NCBI RefSeq assembly: GCF_020521555.1
Contig: NZ_BPWA01000001.1
Location: 1,364,001 to 1,428,000 of the forward strand
Reading direction: 5' to 3'
DNA: 64,000 bases
Source of the DNA: Rodentibacter sp. JRC1
Lineage (GTDB): Bacteria; Pseudomonadota; Gammaproteobacteria; Enterobacterales; Pasteurellaceae
Part shown: in pieces, positions 1 through 9,659 of the stretch
Numbering within the stretch: the stretch's first letter is position 1
How the letters are laid out: every line of letters begins with the position of its first letter
The notes under the pieces: generated by a model
Databases searched by the model: none
Told to the model about the DNA's origin: nothing
What the model saw: only the letters and a program-made list of their open reading frames with translations
Translations under genes and position numbers: made by a program

Positions 1-2
1 AA

Positions 3-965
3 ACCCTAAAAGGGATGAGAGATTATATTTTAGAGGATTATCTTAACTGGGATTCCTTTGACAAAAGCCCTCGTGTTTCCAATCATGTTCCTGATGGCGT
101 ATTAGAATTAATGCCTATTGCGAATCAGCAACAATATAGTTTTAAATATGTAAATTGTCACCCTAAAAACCCAAATGAAGGGCTTTCAACCATTTTAGCC
201 TTCGGAGCATTAATCAGTAATGACACGGGGCAGCCTGATGTGATTAGTGAATTTACTCTCAGCACCGCATTACGCACCGCTGCCACCTCAGTACTTGCAG
301 CGCAATATCTCGCCCGTCCTAACAGTAAACGAATGGCCATCATCGGCAATGGTTGCCAGAGTGAGTTTCAAGCCTTAGCATTTTATTATTTGTTAGGTAT
401 TGAAGAACTCGCTTTATTTGATATTGATCGTAAAGCCGGTGAAAAATTGGCTCGCAATTTAGCAAACACCTCATTAAAAATTGAAATCTTCGACACTGTT
501 GCACAAGCGGTTAAGAATGCGGATATTATTACCACCGTAACGGCAGAATATTCAAAAGCTAACATTATTACGCCGGAAATGATCGAACCGGGTATGCATA
601 TCAATGCGGTAGGCGGCGATAATATCAATAAAACGGAATTACATGTGGAAGTGGTTAAAAACGCCCGTGTATTTGTGGAATTTGAACCTCAAACCCGTAT
701 TGAAGGAGAACTACAAAATATGCCTGCCGATTTTCCTGTTACGCCGTTATTTGAAATTTTCCAGCAAGGTAAATCAGCCCGTCAGTCAGAGAAAGAAGTA
801 ACGTTGTTTGATTCCGTAGGTTTTGCGATTGAAGATTTTTCGGCGATTCGCTATATGAAAGATGCTGCGATCAAGTTGGATTTGGCTCGTCCGGTATCCC
901 TTACTCCTGATTTAAAAGATCCAAAAGATTTATTCAGTTACCTTTACGATTACGCCAGTATCTAA
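3..965 (+). CDS. Ornithine cyclodeaminase family protein, 5' end cut by the window edge
   Basis: Probable ornithine cyclodeaminase (mu-crystallin family), which converts L-ornithine to L-proline and ammonia using bound NAD. The frame is open from the window edge (T-L-K-G before the first Met at 15). Family members have about 350 residues, so roughly the first 30 are missing and the Met at 15 is probably internal. Seen counting from that Met: the conserved ALRTAATS segment (85-92), the Rossmann motif GNGCQSEFQ (111-119), an INAVGGD segment and the C-terminal FDSVGFAIED and DPKDLFSY signatures. It is followed by a hairpin and then an NhaC-type antiporter gene on the same strand, so the two may be functionally linked, but nothing proves this. 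The family also contains alanine dehydrogenase-like and lysine cyclodeaminase members, so substrate is by similarity only. Confidence 0.85.
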   Translation, partial: TLKGMRDYILEDYLNWDSFDKSPRVSNHVPDGVLELMPIANQQQYSFKYVNCHPKNPNEGLSTILAFGALISNDTGQPDVISEFTLSTALRTAATSVLAAQYLARPNSKRMAIIGNGCQSEFQALAFYYLLGIEELALFDIDRKAGEKLARNLANTSLKIEIFDTVAQAVKNADIITTVTAEYSKANIITPEMIEPGMHINAVGGDNINKTELHVEVVKNARVFVEFEPQTRIEGELQNMPADFPVTPLFEIFQQGKSARQSEKEVTLFDSVGFAIEDFSAIRYMKDAAIKLDLARPVSLTPDLKDPKDLFSYLYDYASI

Positions 966-1037
966 TCACTTAAAACATCAGTTAAATCATTAAGGATATA
1001 TGCCACTATGCATTAATCATATTTTTCATCAAATCAC

Positions 1038-1063
1038 GTACGATTCTCTCGGCAGAATCGTAC
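1038..1063 (+). terminator. Perfect 10-bp stem hairpin just upstream of the NhaC-type gene
   Basis: GTACGATTCT (1038-1047) and AGAATCGTAC (1054-1063) are perfect inverted repeats around a CTCGGC loop, followed by TTTT and, six bases later, by the AGGAGG ribosome binding site of the next gene. It could terminate the ocd transcript, attenuate read-through into the antiporter gene, or shape translation of it. The U run is short, so terminator strength is uncertain. Confidence 0.5.
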
Positions 1064-1082
1064 TTTTCAGGAGGAGAACTGT

Positions 1083-2483
1083 ATGCAAAATACAAAATCT
1101 CAAACAGCAACCCAACAAATCAATATCCCTTTCCTGTATGCCTTACTGCCGGTGCTCGTTATGATTGCGACAATGGCGGTATCCATCATTAAATTTGAAG
1201 CCTCGCCACACGTTCCGCTTATCATTGGAGCGATCACGGCAACACTGGTCGCAATGAAATTCGGCTATCGTTGGAGCACCATTGAACAAGGTATTTACAA
1301 CGGTATTAAAATGGCACTACCCGCCATTGTGATCATCATTATGATCGGGCTGACTATTGGCGCTTGGTTAGGCGGTGGGATTGTCGCAACAATGATTTAC
1401 TACGGTTTGAAGCTCATTTCCCCTTCCTTATTTCTCTTTACGATTTGTATTATTTGCGGATTAGTCACACTTTCTATAGGCAGTTCTTGGTCAACTATGG
1501 GAACGATTGGTGTCGCTGCAATCGGTATCGGTTTAAGCATTGGGATTCCCACACCAATCGTTGCCGGTGCAGTGATTTCAGGAGCTTACTTTGGTGATAA
1601 AATGTCACCGCTGTCAGATACCACGAATCTAGCCTCCGGCATCACAGGTACCGATTTATTTGATCATATTAAACATATGTTCACCACCACCTTGCCTGCC
1701 TATCTTATTGCATTGGTTTTTTATTTATATATGGGAATGCAATTTGATTCCTCACATTCCAATCTTTCCCACATACAGGGCGTAATGGAAAGTATTGCCA
1801 AAAATTTTGTTATCAGCCCTTGGCTATTACTTGTACCGGTGATCGTCGTATTACTCGTGATGAAAAAAGTCTCCGCCATTCCTGCACTAACTATTGGCAT
1901 ACTCCTCGGCTCGCTTTGCCACATTTTTGTGCAAGGTAGTGAGATAGGTACAGCGGTTAAAACACTACACGATGGCTTTAAGATTCAAAGTGGACACGAA
2001 ATCATTGATACCTTATTTAATCGTGGTGGAATTGAATCAATGATGTACACGATTTCACTCACCATTGTGGCAATGAGCTTTGGCGGTATTGCGGAGCAAA
2101 CCGGTATCCTAAGATCGGTTGTTTCAACCATTTTACACTTTGCCCGCAATGCAAGTATGTTAATTATTGCGACAATTTTCTCCTCCGCAATAACAAACTG
2201 CACAACCTCAGAGCAATATATTTCCATTTTATTACCCGGCAGAATGTATGTTACCGCCTATAAAGAACGAAAACTGCACTCAAAAAATCTTTCCCGTGCT
2301 TTAGAAGATGGCGGTACGGTAACTTCCGTACTTGTACCTTGGAACACTTGTGGCGTATATGCTTACTCAATGCTTCAAGTCAGTGCGTTTGAATACGCGC
2401 CTTATGCTGTTTTTAACTACATAGTGCCACTACTTGCTATTATTCTTGCCTTGTTTAATATCAAAATCGAACGGATTGAATAA
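1083..2483 (+). CDS. nhaC: Na+/H+ antiporter, NhaC family
   Basis: Inner-membrane antiporter of the NhaC family (466 residues, many hydrophobic segments), expected to exchange sodium for protons, although some members exchange organic acids or amines. Family signatures visible are GDKMSPLSDTTNLA (about residues 170-183) and the C-terminal NCTTSEQYISILLPGRMY segment. The start is well supported: an AGGAGG-like ribosome binding site ends 7 bases before the ATG. A terminator follows at 2496-2530. It lies 117 bp behind the ornithine cyclodeaminase gene on the same strand, which leaves open a metabolite role instead of simple sodium export. Confidence 0.85.
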   Translation: MQNTKSQTATQQINIPFLYALLPVLVMIATMAVSIIKFEASPHVPLIIGAITATLVAMKFGYRWSTIEQGIYNGIKMALPAIVIIIMIGLTIGAWLGGGIVATMIYYGLKLISPSLFLFTICIICGLVTLSIGSSWSTMGTIGVAAIGIGLSIGIPTPIVAGAVISGAYFGDKMSPLSDTTNLASGITGTDLFDHIKHMFTTTLPAYLIALVFYLYMGMQFDSSHSNLSHIQGVMESIAKNFVISPWLLLVPVIVVLLVMKKVSAIPALTIGILLGSLCHIFVQGSEIGTAVKTLHDGFKIQSGHEIIDTLFNRGGIESMMYTISLTIVAMSFGGIAEQTGILRSVVSTILHFARNASMLIIATIFSSAITNCTTSEQYISILLPGRMYVTAYKERKLHSKNLSRALEDGGTVTSVLVPWNTCGVYAYSMLQVSAFEYAPYAVFNYIVPLLAIILALFNIKIERIE

Positions 2484-2495
2484 AGCTTCCTATTC

Positions 2496-2530
2496 ACATC
2501 AAGGAATAATGGTTCCTTGATGTATTTTTT
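2496..2530 (+). terminator. Rho-independent terminator after the NhaC-type gene
   Basis: ACATCAAGGAA (2496-2506) pairs perfectly with TTCCTTGATGT (2513-2523) and is followed by a T-rich run to 2530, 12 bases after the stop codon. Confidence 0.8.
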
Positions 2531-2560
2531 CGATTTTATTCATCAACTTCACATAATAGA

Positions 2561-2586
2561 AAAAGCCGACAATTCTGCCGGCTTTA
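2561..2586 (-). terminator. Terminator of the leftward SpoU-type methyltransferase gene
   Basis: AAAGCCG and CGGCTTT arms lie at 2562-2585, with As on the left side that read as a U run on the minus strand. It lies about 40 bases beyond the stop codon of the methyltransferase gene. Confidence 0.65.
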
Positions 2587-2624
2587 AAAACAATCGAAAA
2601 ATTGACCGCACTTCACACTAACGG

Positions 2625-3698
2625 TTATTTTGCAAAATACCACTTCGCCAATAAAATACCGCTATTCACCGCAATATTTAAGCCGTTTTTCAAGGGATTG
2701 CTCAAAGATAAACGCACTTTCAAATCCGGTTTCTCACACAAATCAGCTGTACTGCCTTCACTCAACAAAAACACGACTTTATCACCAAATTGTGCTTGAT
2801 CTAATACCACGCCTTCTTTGCCTTGTGCGATATGCACCACTTGATAGCCCGCTTGGCGGAGTTGTTGCAATGCCAATTCAACATCTAAACATTCTAACAA
2901 ACGGATATGCTCTGCACCGCCCTCCGCAACCCGCATCGCCGCTGCCGAATAGAGGTTATCTGCATTCGCCGTCACAATATGTTTCACACCGTAAAATGCA
3001 CAGGTGCGTAATACACCGCCCACATTTTGAGCATTATGCACATTATCAAATAGCACTAATGCGTCTTCTTGACGTGGAATATCCAAATAGCCTTGCAATG
3101 TAAAAGAGCGTTGTTTTTTGACGAGCATACAAATACCGCCATGATGCTCCGAGCCGCTGACTAAGGTTAATTCTTCCGCACTCACAACGTGATACACCTT
3201 TTTGTTTGCCGCCAAATAGCTGAACATTTCACCGATTTTATGAGACATCTTCACCGTTGCCCACACACGAACAATGCTTTCCGGACGTTGTGCAAAGAGT
3301 TCCAAACAGGCATTCTCGCCATATACTTTCATTTCCTCCGCCCGATTTTTCTTAATTTTTTCCGGCGCACGCGGAGAAAGCGGGCCTGTTTTCTTTTCCT
3401 TTGTTTTATAAACAACACTTGTGCTTTTCACTGTAACTTTCACCGCACCTTGTTCACCGTTCGCTTTATTTAAAGAAAACGCTGAAACTTTTGGTTCACG
3501 AGTTTCTTGTTGAAAATGGCGGTCATCGTTACGATCATCACGTTTTTTATCAAAGTGCGGTCGATTTTGAGTGCATTTTTCAGAAAATTGACGTTCTTTA
3601 AAACGGGGTTCCAAAGGGGAGAAAGAACGTTTAGGACTACGTTCCTGAAAAGATTTATCGGAATTGGTTTGAAAGGTCGGTTTACGTGAATTTGTCAT
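2625..3698 (-). CDS. yfiF: SpoU/TrmH family RNA 2'-O-methyltransferase (YfiF type)
   Basis: SPOUT-class methyltransferase, expected to methylate a ribose 2'-OH in tRNA or rRNA with SAM; the target of the YfiF branch is not established. Layout of the 357 residues: a basic, low-complexity N-terminal extension (about 1-115, rich in Lys, Arg, Phe and Glu), a SpoU substrate-binding domain beginning near KVYGENACLELF (about 124), then the knotted catalytic domain with the motif 1 segment FDNVHNAQNVGGVLRT, motif 2 VVFLLSEG and motif 3 LSNPLKNGLNIAVNSG. The long charged extension matches YfiF rather than the shorter RlmB or TrmH. It is divergent from pssA, with about 140 bp between them. Confidence 0.88.
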   Translation of the reverse strand: MTNSRKPTFQTNSDKSFQERSPKRSFSPLEPRFKERQFSEKCTQNRPHFDKKRDDRNDDRHFQQETREPKVSAFSLNKANGEQGAVKVTVKSTSVVYKTKEKKTGPLSPRAPEKIKKNRAEEMKVYGENACLELFAQRPESIVRVWATVKMSHKIGEMFSYLAANKKVYHVVSAEELTLVSGSEHHGGICMLVKKQRSFTLQGYLDIPRQEDALVLFDNVHNAQNVGGVLRTCAFYGVKHIVTANADNLYSAAAMRVAEGGAEHIRLLECLDVELALQQLRQAGYQVVHIAQGKEGVVLDQAQFGDKVVFLLSEGSTADLCEKPDLKVRLSLSNPLKNGLNIAVNSGILLAKWYFAK

Positions 3699-3841
3699 AA
3701 TAAAGTCCGGAATATTGGATGATAATTAGCCATAAAAGGCAAAAATTTTTGAGCATTATAGCGAAAAAAAGCCTTTTTTCTATCAATCCTAAAGGGAAAT
3801 ATTGTAAACTAGCCCACCACTAGAAATTGCAGAGACAGATT

Positions 3842-5209
3842 ATGTTAATCAATAAATTAAAACGAGCCGAGCAAAGTCTTCCAAATTTGCCTTTTTTACC
3901 CTTAGAAAAAGCGCAAATTGAATTTTTGTTCAGCCCGACTGAATTTAAAACGCAGATTATTGAATTAATCAGAAATGCCAAAAAACGCATTTATGTGACC
4001 GCACTTTACTGGCAAAAAGATGAAGCCGGACAAGAAATCCTTGATGAAATTTATCGCATAAAACAGGAGCATCCTGATTTAGATGTCAAAATTCTGGTGG
4101 ATTGGCATCGTGCCCAACGCAATTTATTAGGCGCAGAAAAATCCGATACCAATGCCGATTGGTATTGTGAACAGCGTCAAACCTATCAACTCCCTGATGA
4201 TCCCAATATGTTTTTCGGCGTGCCGATTAATACCCGCGAAGTCTTTGGCGTGCTACACATTAAAGGATTTATTTTTGATGATACCGTGCTATACAGCGGG
4301 GCAAGTATCAACAATGTGTATTTACAGCAAAATGACAAATATCGTTACGACCGTTATCAAAAAATCACCAATGCCGAACTGGCAAATTCAATGGTGAATT
4401 TCATTAATGATCATTTATTGAACGTTGATGCCGTCCATCCGCTTGATATGGTAAGCCGCCCACGGACAAAAGAAATCCGTGCCGCCATTCGGGCTTATCG
4501 TAAAAATTTAGCCGGTTGTGCGGAATATCAGTTAGAAAGTGCGGTCGGATTTTCTGATGTTTTAAGCGTTTCGCCGTTATTTGGCTTAGGCGCATCAGGT
4601 AATGAATTAAACCAAGTAATTGAGGATTTATTCTTACAAGTACAAAAAAATTTAGTCATTTGCACGCCATACTTTAATTTTCCCCGCACTTTGCAAAATA
4701 AAATCACCGGCTTACTACAAGAAGGCAAAAATGTGGAAATTATTGTCGGCGATAAAGTGGCGAACGATTTTTACATTCCGCCTGAGCAACCTTTTAAAAT
4801 CGCAGGAGCATTGCCTTATTTATACGAAAGCAATCTTCGCCGTTTTTGTGAAAACTTTCAACAGGAAATCGAACAAGGTCGCTTGGTCGTTCGATTATGG
4901 AAAGACGGTGACAACACTTATCATCTAAAAGGTGTTTGGGTAGATGAAAATTATATTTTGCTCACCGGTAATAATTTGAACCCGCGTGCTTGGCGTTTAG
5001 ATGCGGAAAACGGCTTATTGATTCACGATCCGAAGCAAGAGCTACGCACTCAAGTTGAAAAAGAACTGGCGCATATTCGCCAACATACCAAAGTGTTAAA
5101 TCACTATTCCGAATTGGAAGAACTCACACAATATCCCGAACCGGTGCAAAAATTACTGAAAAAATTTGCCCGAGTTAAGGCGGATAAATTAGTGAAAATG
5201 ATTCTTTAA
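3842..5209 (+). CDS. pssA: CDP-diacylglycerol--serine O-phosphatidyltransferase
   Basis: Makes phosphatidylserine from CDP-diacylglycerol and serine, the committed step to phosphatidylethanolamine, at the inner membrane surface. Phospholipase D-superfamily type, as in E. coli: two HKD-type motifs are visible, HIKGFIFDD in the first half and HLKGVWVDENYILLTGNN in the second. I chose the ATG at 3842 (455 residues, close to the 451 of E. coli) over an in-frame TTG at 3827, because the protein N-terminus MLINKLKRAE matches family starts. A hairpin at 5216-5242 follows, before queA. Confidence 0.9.
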   Translation: MLINKLKRAEQSLPNLPFLPLEKAQIEFLFSPTEFKTQIIELIRNAKKRIYVTALYWQKDEAGQEILDEIYRIKQEHPDLDVKILVDWHRAQRNLLGAEKSDTNADWYCEQRQTYQLPDDPNMFFGVPINTREVFGVLHIKGFIFDDTVLYSGASINNVYLQQNDKYRYDRYQKITNAELANSMVNFINDHLLNVDAVHPLDMVSRPRTKEIRAAIRAYRKNLAGCAEYQLESAVGFSDVLSVSPLFGLGASGNELNQVIEDLFLQVQKNLVICTPYFNFPRTLQNKITGLLQEGKNVEIIVGDKVANDFYIPPEQPFKIAGALPYLYESNLRRFCENFQQEIEQGRLVVRLWKDGDNTYHLKGVWVDENYILLTGNNLNPRAWRLDAENGLLIHDPKQELRTQVEKELAHIRQHTKVLNHYSELEELTQYPEPVQKLLKKFARVKADKLVKMIL

Positions 5210-5215
5210 TTTTGA

Positions 5216-5242
5216 AAGGGGAAATGAAAACATTTCCCCTTG
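5216..5242 (+). terminator. Hairpin after pssA
   Basis: AAGGGGAAATG and CATTTCCCCTT form an 11-bp perfect stem with an AAAA loop, starting a few bases after the pssA stop codon. The following sequence has only a poor T run, so termination efficiency is uncertain. Confidence 0.5.
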
Positions 5243-5300
5243 TACTCCCGATAAATTCACACTAGACTACCCCCTTTCTTTTTATTGACCGAATATGATT

Positions 5301-6383
5301 ATGCGTGTTTCAGATTTCTATTTTGATTTACCCGATGAACTTATTGCCCGTTATCCTAAAGAGGATCGTTCCTCTTGCCGTTTACTGCAATTAAATGGCG
5401 AAAACGGGAAAATTTTTCACCGCACTTTTACCGATGTATTGGATTTAATCAATGAAGGGGACTTGCTGATTTTTAACAATACACGCGTTATTCCTGCACG
5501 AATGTTCGGGCGAAAGGCAAGCGGCGGTAAAATTGAAGTGCTAGTGGAACGAATGCTGGATGAACATCGTTTCTTAGCCCATATTCGCGCTTCCAAATCA
5601 CCAAAAGAAGGGGCGGAATTATTGCTTGGTGAAGACAAACTCGGCGAAAATAACGGTGTTAAAGCAGTGATGACGGCACGCCACAATGCCTTATTTGAGG
5701 TGGAATTAAGCGATAAATCAACCGCACTTTTAAACGTGTTACAAGAAATCGGCCATATGCCATTACCACCTTATATCGACCGTCCGGATGAAGACACCGA
5801 TCAAGAATGCTACCAAACGGTTTACAGTAAAGTGCCGGGTGCTGTGGCAGCACCGACCGCCGGCTTGCATTTTGATGATGAGTTGTTAGCCAAACTTCGT
5901 GCCAAAGGCGTCAATTTTGAGTTTGTTACCTTACACGTAGGCGCCGGTACATTCCAACCGGTTCGGGTAGAAAATATTGAAGAGCACGTAATGCACGCCG
6001 AATATGTGGAGCTTTCACAAGAAGTGTGCAATGCGATTATCGCCACCAAAAAAGCCGGTAAACGTGTTATTGCCGTGGGCACAACTTCCGTACGCTCCAT
6101 TGAAACCGCCGCTTTATCGGCAGAAGAAAACGGCAATCCGGATATTATCGAACCTTATTTTTCAGATACCTCCATTTTTATTTACCCGGGCAAGCAATTT
6201 CGTGTGGTTGATGCCTTAATCACCAATTTCCATCTGCCGGAAAGCACTTTAATTATGTTAGTCTCCGCCTTTGCCGGCTATCAAAATACGATGGCTGCCT
6301 ATAAAAGTGCGGTCGAAAATCACTATCGTTTTTTCAGTTATGGGGATGCGATGTTTATTACAAAACAAGTTAAAACACTCTGA
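5301..6383 (+). CDS. queA: S-adenosylmethionine:tRNA ribosyltransferase-isomerase
   Basis: Transfers and isomerises the ribosyl group of SAM onto 7-aminomethyl-7-deazaguanine in tRNA, giving epoxyqueuosine (queuosine pathway, wobble position 34). Full length (about 360 residues). Typical segments: [11 protein letters not shown] at the N-terminus, [38 protein letters not shown], the C-terminal [15 protein letters not shown] and a YGDAMFI end. There is an ATG two codons upstream at 5295; I prefer 5301 because the family begins MRV. It lies upstream of tgt, the preceding enzyme of the pathway, but a palindromic repeat of the 6461 type separates the two genes. Confidence 0.93.
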   Translation: MRVSDFYFDLPDELIARYPKEDRSSCRLLQLNGENGKIFHRTFTDVLDLINEGDLLIFNNTRVIPARMFGRKASGGKIEVLVERMLDEHRFLAHIRASKSPKEGAELLLGEDKLGENNGVKAVMTARHNALFEVELSDKSTALLNVLQEIGHMPLPPYIDRPDEDTDQECYQTVYSKVPGAVAAPTAGLHFDDELLAKLRAKGVNFEFVTLHVGAGTFQPVRVENIEEHVMHAEYVELSQEVCNAIIATKKAGKRVIAVGTTSVRSIETAALSAEENGNPDIIEPYFSDTSIFIYPGKQFRVVDALITNFHLPESTLIMLVSAFAGYQNTMAAYKSAVENHYRFFSYGDAMFITKQVKTL

Positions 6384-6460
6384 TTTTGTACTTATGAACA
6401 CATCATTAATACAAAACTAAATTGGGAGAAAATAGGATTTAAATTTAGTTTGACATATCA

Positions 6461-6546
6461 GTAGGGGGCGTTAGGCGAAGCCGTAACGCACCAATAGACG
6501 GTCTAATGACGAAATGGTGCGTTACGCAAAGCTCAACGCCCCCTAC
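6461..6546. repeat. Nested palindromic repeat, copy A (queA-tgt gap)
   Basis: An 86-bp imperfect palindrome opens with GTAGGGGGCGTTA and closes with its complement ending CCCCCTAC. Each arm is itself a smaller hairpin (GCGTTAGGC / GCCGTAACGC type). It belongs to the same family as the copies at 54413, 56606 and 63054. On its right, at 6565-6587, there is a degenerate match to the terminal repeat of the better copies (TTTACATAATACTG). The rest of the 337-base queA-tgt gap holds the tgt promoter region, with nothing else recognisable. Confidence 0.75.
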
Positions 6547-6690
6547 GCCCGATAAAAATTCTCCTTATGCAATTTACATAATACTGAAAGTTTACAGTAT
6601 GTTACCTTCCGTTGCCCTCACTCATATTTCATTTCACTCATTGTTCTCTCAACTCGCTTCAATATTTGCTATAATCCCGTCCCCAATTAA

Positions 6691-7887
<1,197 letters not shown>

Positions 7888-7934
7888 GCCCTAAATTAAC
7901 CAATCTTTACTGGCAAACTTAATACTACAAATAA

Positions 7935-7972
7935 AATAAACCACAGAGAAATTGCTTCCCTGTGGTTTATTA
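7935..7972. terminator. Bidirectional terminator between tgt and the aldehyde dehydrogenase gene
   Basis: AATAAACCACAG (from 7935) and CTGTGGTTTATT (to 7971) make a long stem flanked by A-rich and T-rich sequence, placed between two convergent genes. Confidence 0.75.
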
Positions 7973-7991
7973 AATCAACAATTAAAATACC

Positions 7992-9467
7992 CTAGTAAAG
8001 CCCTTCCCGTTCTTCTCGGGTACTAATGTAGATATTTTTCACTTGGGTGTAGGCACTTAACATCATTTTGTGTGTTTCACGACCAATCCCTGAGGTTTTA
8101 TAGCCCCCAAACGGAGCCCCAGCCGGTAGTCGGTTATAACAATTTACCCAAACCCGTCCTGTTTCAATGGCTCGAGCAACCCGCAAAGCACGGTTAATAT
8201 TCATTGTCCACACACCACCTCCTAAGCCATATTCGGAATCGTTAGCGTAAGCGATTACCTCATCTTCGGTTCTGAATTTAATTACTGTGGCAACAGGACC
8301 AAAAATTTCTTCTTGTGCTAAACGTGAACGATTATCTGCCTCAATCAGCGTTGGCTCAATAAATTCACCGTGAGCAAGCTCCCCTTCTAATTTACGTCCA
8401 CCGGTAATAATGCGACAACCCTCTTGTTCGCCAATGTTAATATATTCAAGAATGGTTTTAAGCTGACCTGCATTAACTTGCGACCCCATTTGGGTATCAT
8501 CTTCCCAAGGTAGGCCCACTTTGACTTTTTTAAATTCTTCCGCTAATGCGGCAACGAATTTGTCATAAATGCCTTCTTGCACAAAAATACGGGAACCGGC
8601 ACAACAAACTTGTCCTTGGTTAAATAAAATTCCTTTTACCGCGCCTTCCAAGGCTTTATCAAAAGGCATATCATCAAAGAAAATGTTGGCAGATTTACCG
8701 CCTAACTCAAGAGTAGCCGGAATCAACATTTCAGCGGCACAAATGCCAACGTGGCGACCAATTTCAGTCGAGCCTGTAAAGGCTAATTTGTTAAAGCCTT
8801 TGTGATGTAACATATACTCACCTGACTTTGAGCCACGTCCTGTGATGACATTTAATACGCCTTTCGGAAGTAAGTGATTAATTTTTTGAGCAAATGACAA
8901 CAAACTCAGTGAGGTTGTACTAGAAGGATGAATAACGATGGTACAGCCTGCCGCTAGGGCGGGAGCAATTTTCCAAGCAGCCATTAGAAATGGGAAATTC
9001 CACGGAATGATTTGCCCTACAACACCGATGGGCTCACGCAAAACAATTGATAAATCTTCTTCATCAAGTTGATTTGCCGAACCCTCCTCACCTCTAATGA
9101 TACTGGCAAAATAGCGAAAATGATCGGCGGCTAAAGGAATATCGGCAGCACGTGTTTCTCTAATCGGCTTACCATTATCTAAAGTTTCCTGCAAAGCAAA
9201 TAGCTCTTGATGTTGTTCAATCACCTCTGCAATCCGGTTAAGAATTAATGCTCGTTCCGTTGCGGTGGTTTTTCGCCAAGTTTTAAAGGCTTGTTGGGCA
9301 GCTTGTACAGCATTATCTACATCCAAATCCGTGGCATCGACAAAGGTCGCTAATTTTTCCCCATTTGCAGGGTTATAAGAAATTAAAGTATCATTGCCTG
9401 AACCATTGGTCCATTCACCATTAATTAATAAACCATAGTGTTGATCAAAAACATTAAGATTTTTCAT
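7992..9467 (-). CDS. NAD(P)-dependent aldehyde dehydrogenase (AldB/ExaC-like)
   Basis: Oxidises an aldehyde to the acid; closest in style to AldB/acetaldehyde dehydrogenases. The 491 residues carry IPWNFPF (154-160), FTGSTEIG, the general base Glu254 in LELGGKSANI, the nucleophile Cys288 in GQVCCAGSR, EEIFGPV and PFGGYKTSGIGRE. Odd point: the stretch that is normally K-P-A/S-E (Lys and Glu contact the adenosine ribose of NAD) reads I-H-P-S-S here (His180, Ser183), so cofactor binding may be altered. The gene is divergent from a hemerythrin-like gene, and a perfect CRP-type site lies in the shared control region, which suggests catabolite control. The natural substrate cannot be read from sequence. 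Confidence 0.87.
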   Translation of the reverse strand: MKNLNVFDQHYGLLINGEWTNGSGNDTLISYNPANGEKLATFVDATDLDVDNAVQAAQQAFKTWRKTTATERALILNRIAEVIEQHQELFALQETLDNGKPIRETRAADIPLAADHFRYFASIIRGEEGSANQLDEEDLSIVLREPIGVVGQIIPWNFPFLMAAWKIAPALAAGCTIVIHPSSTTSLSLLSFAQKINHLLPKGVLNVITGRGSKSGEYMLHHKGFNKLAFTGSTEIGRHVGICAAEMLIPATLELGGKSANIFFDDMPFDKALEGAVKGILFNQGQVCCAGSRIFVQEGIYDKFVAALAEEFKKVKVGLPWEDDTQMGSQVNAGQLKTILEYINIGEQEGCRIITGGRKLEGELAHGEFIEPTLIEADNRSRLAQEEIFGPVATVIKFRTEDEVIAYANDSEYGLGGGVWTMNINRALRVARAIETGRVWVNCYNRLPAGAPFGGYKTSGIGRETHKMMLSAYTQVKNIYISTREEREGLY

Positions 9468-9598
9468 TGTTTGCTCCTTGTTGTGGGTTAACCAAATTGC
9501 TAAATTAATAAAGTGTGATTTAACAAAATTTAACCGGTTTGGAGCATACGATAGAGGTGAAAAGATCGCAAGATGTTACTAAATTGTTAATTTAAATT

Positions 9599-9614
9599 TG
9601 TGAGTAAGATCACA
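9599..9614. promoter_or_regulatory. CRP-type binding site
   Basis: TGTGA-GTAAGA-TCACA is a perfect TGTGA-N6-TCACA dyad, flanked by ATT and AAT, which extends the symmetry. It lies 46 bases before the hemerythrin-like gene and 132 bases before the divergent aldehyde dehydrogenase start. Pasteurellaceae CRP recognises this dyad. Which of the two genes it controls is inferred only from position. Confidence 0.65.
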
Positions 9615-9659
9615 AATATTTAAAAAAATCTGACCGCACTTTCTACGTAAGGAAAAATA

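Noticed and set aside
2630..3103. 157-codon frame on the plus strand opposite the SpoU-type gene
   Set aside because: Antisense to a well-supported gene, with no recognisable domain or ribosome binding site.
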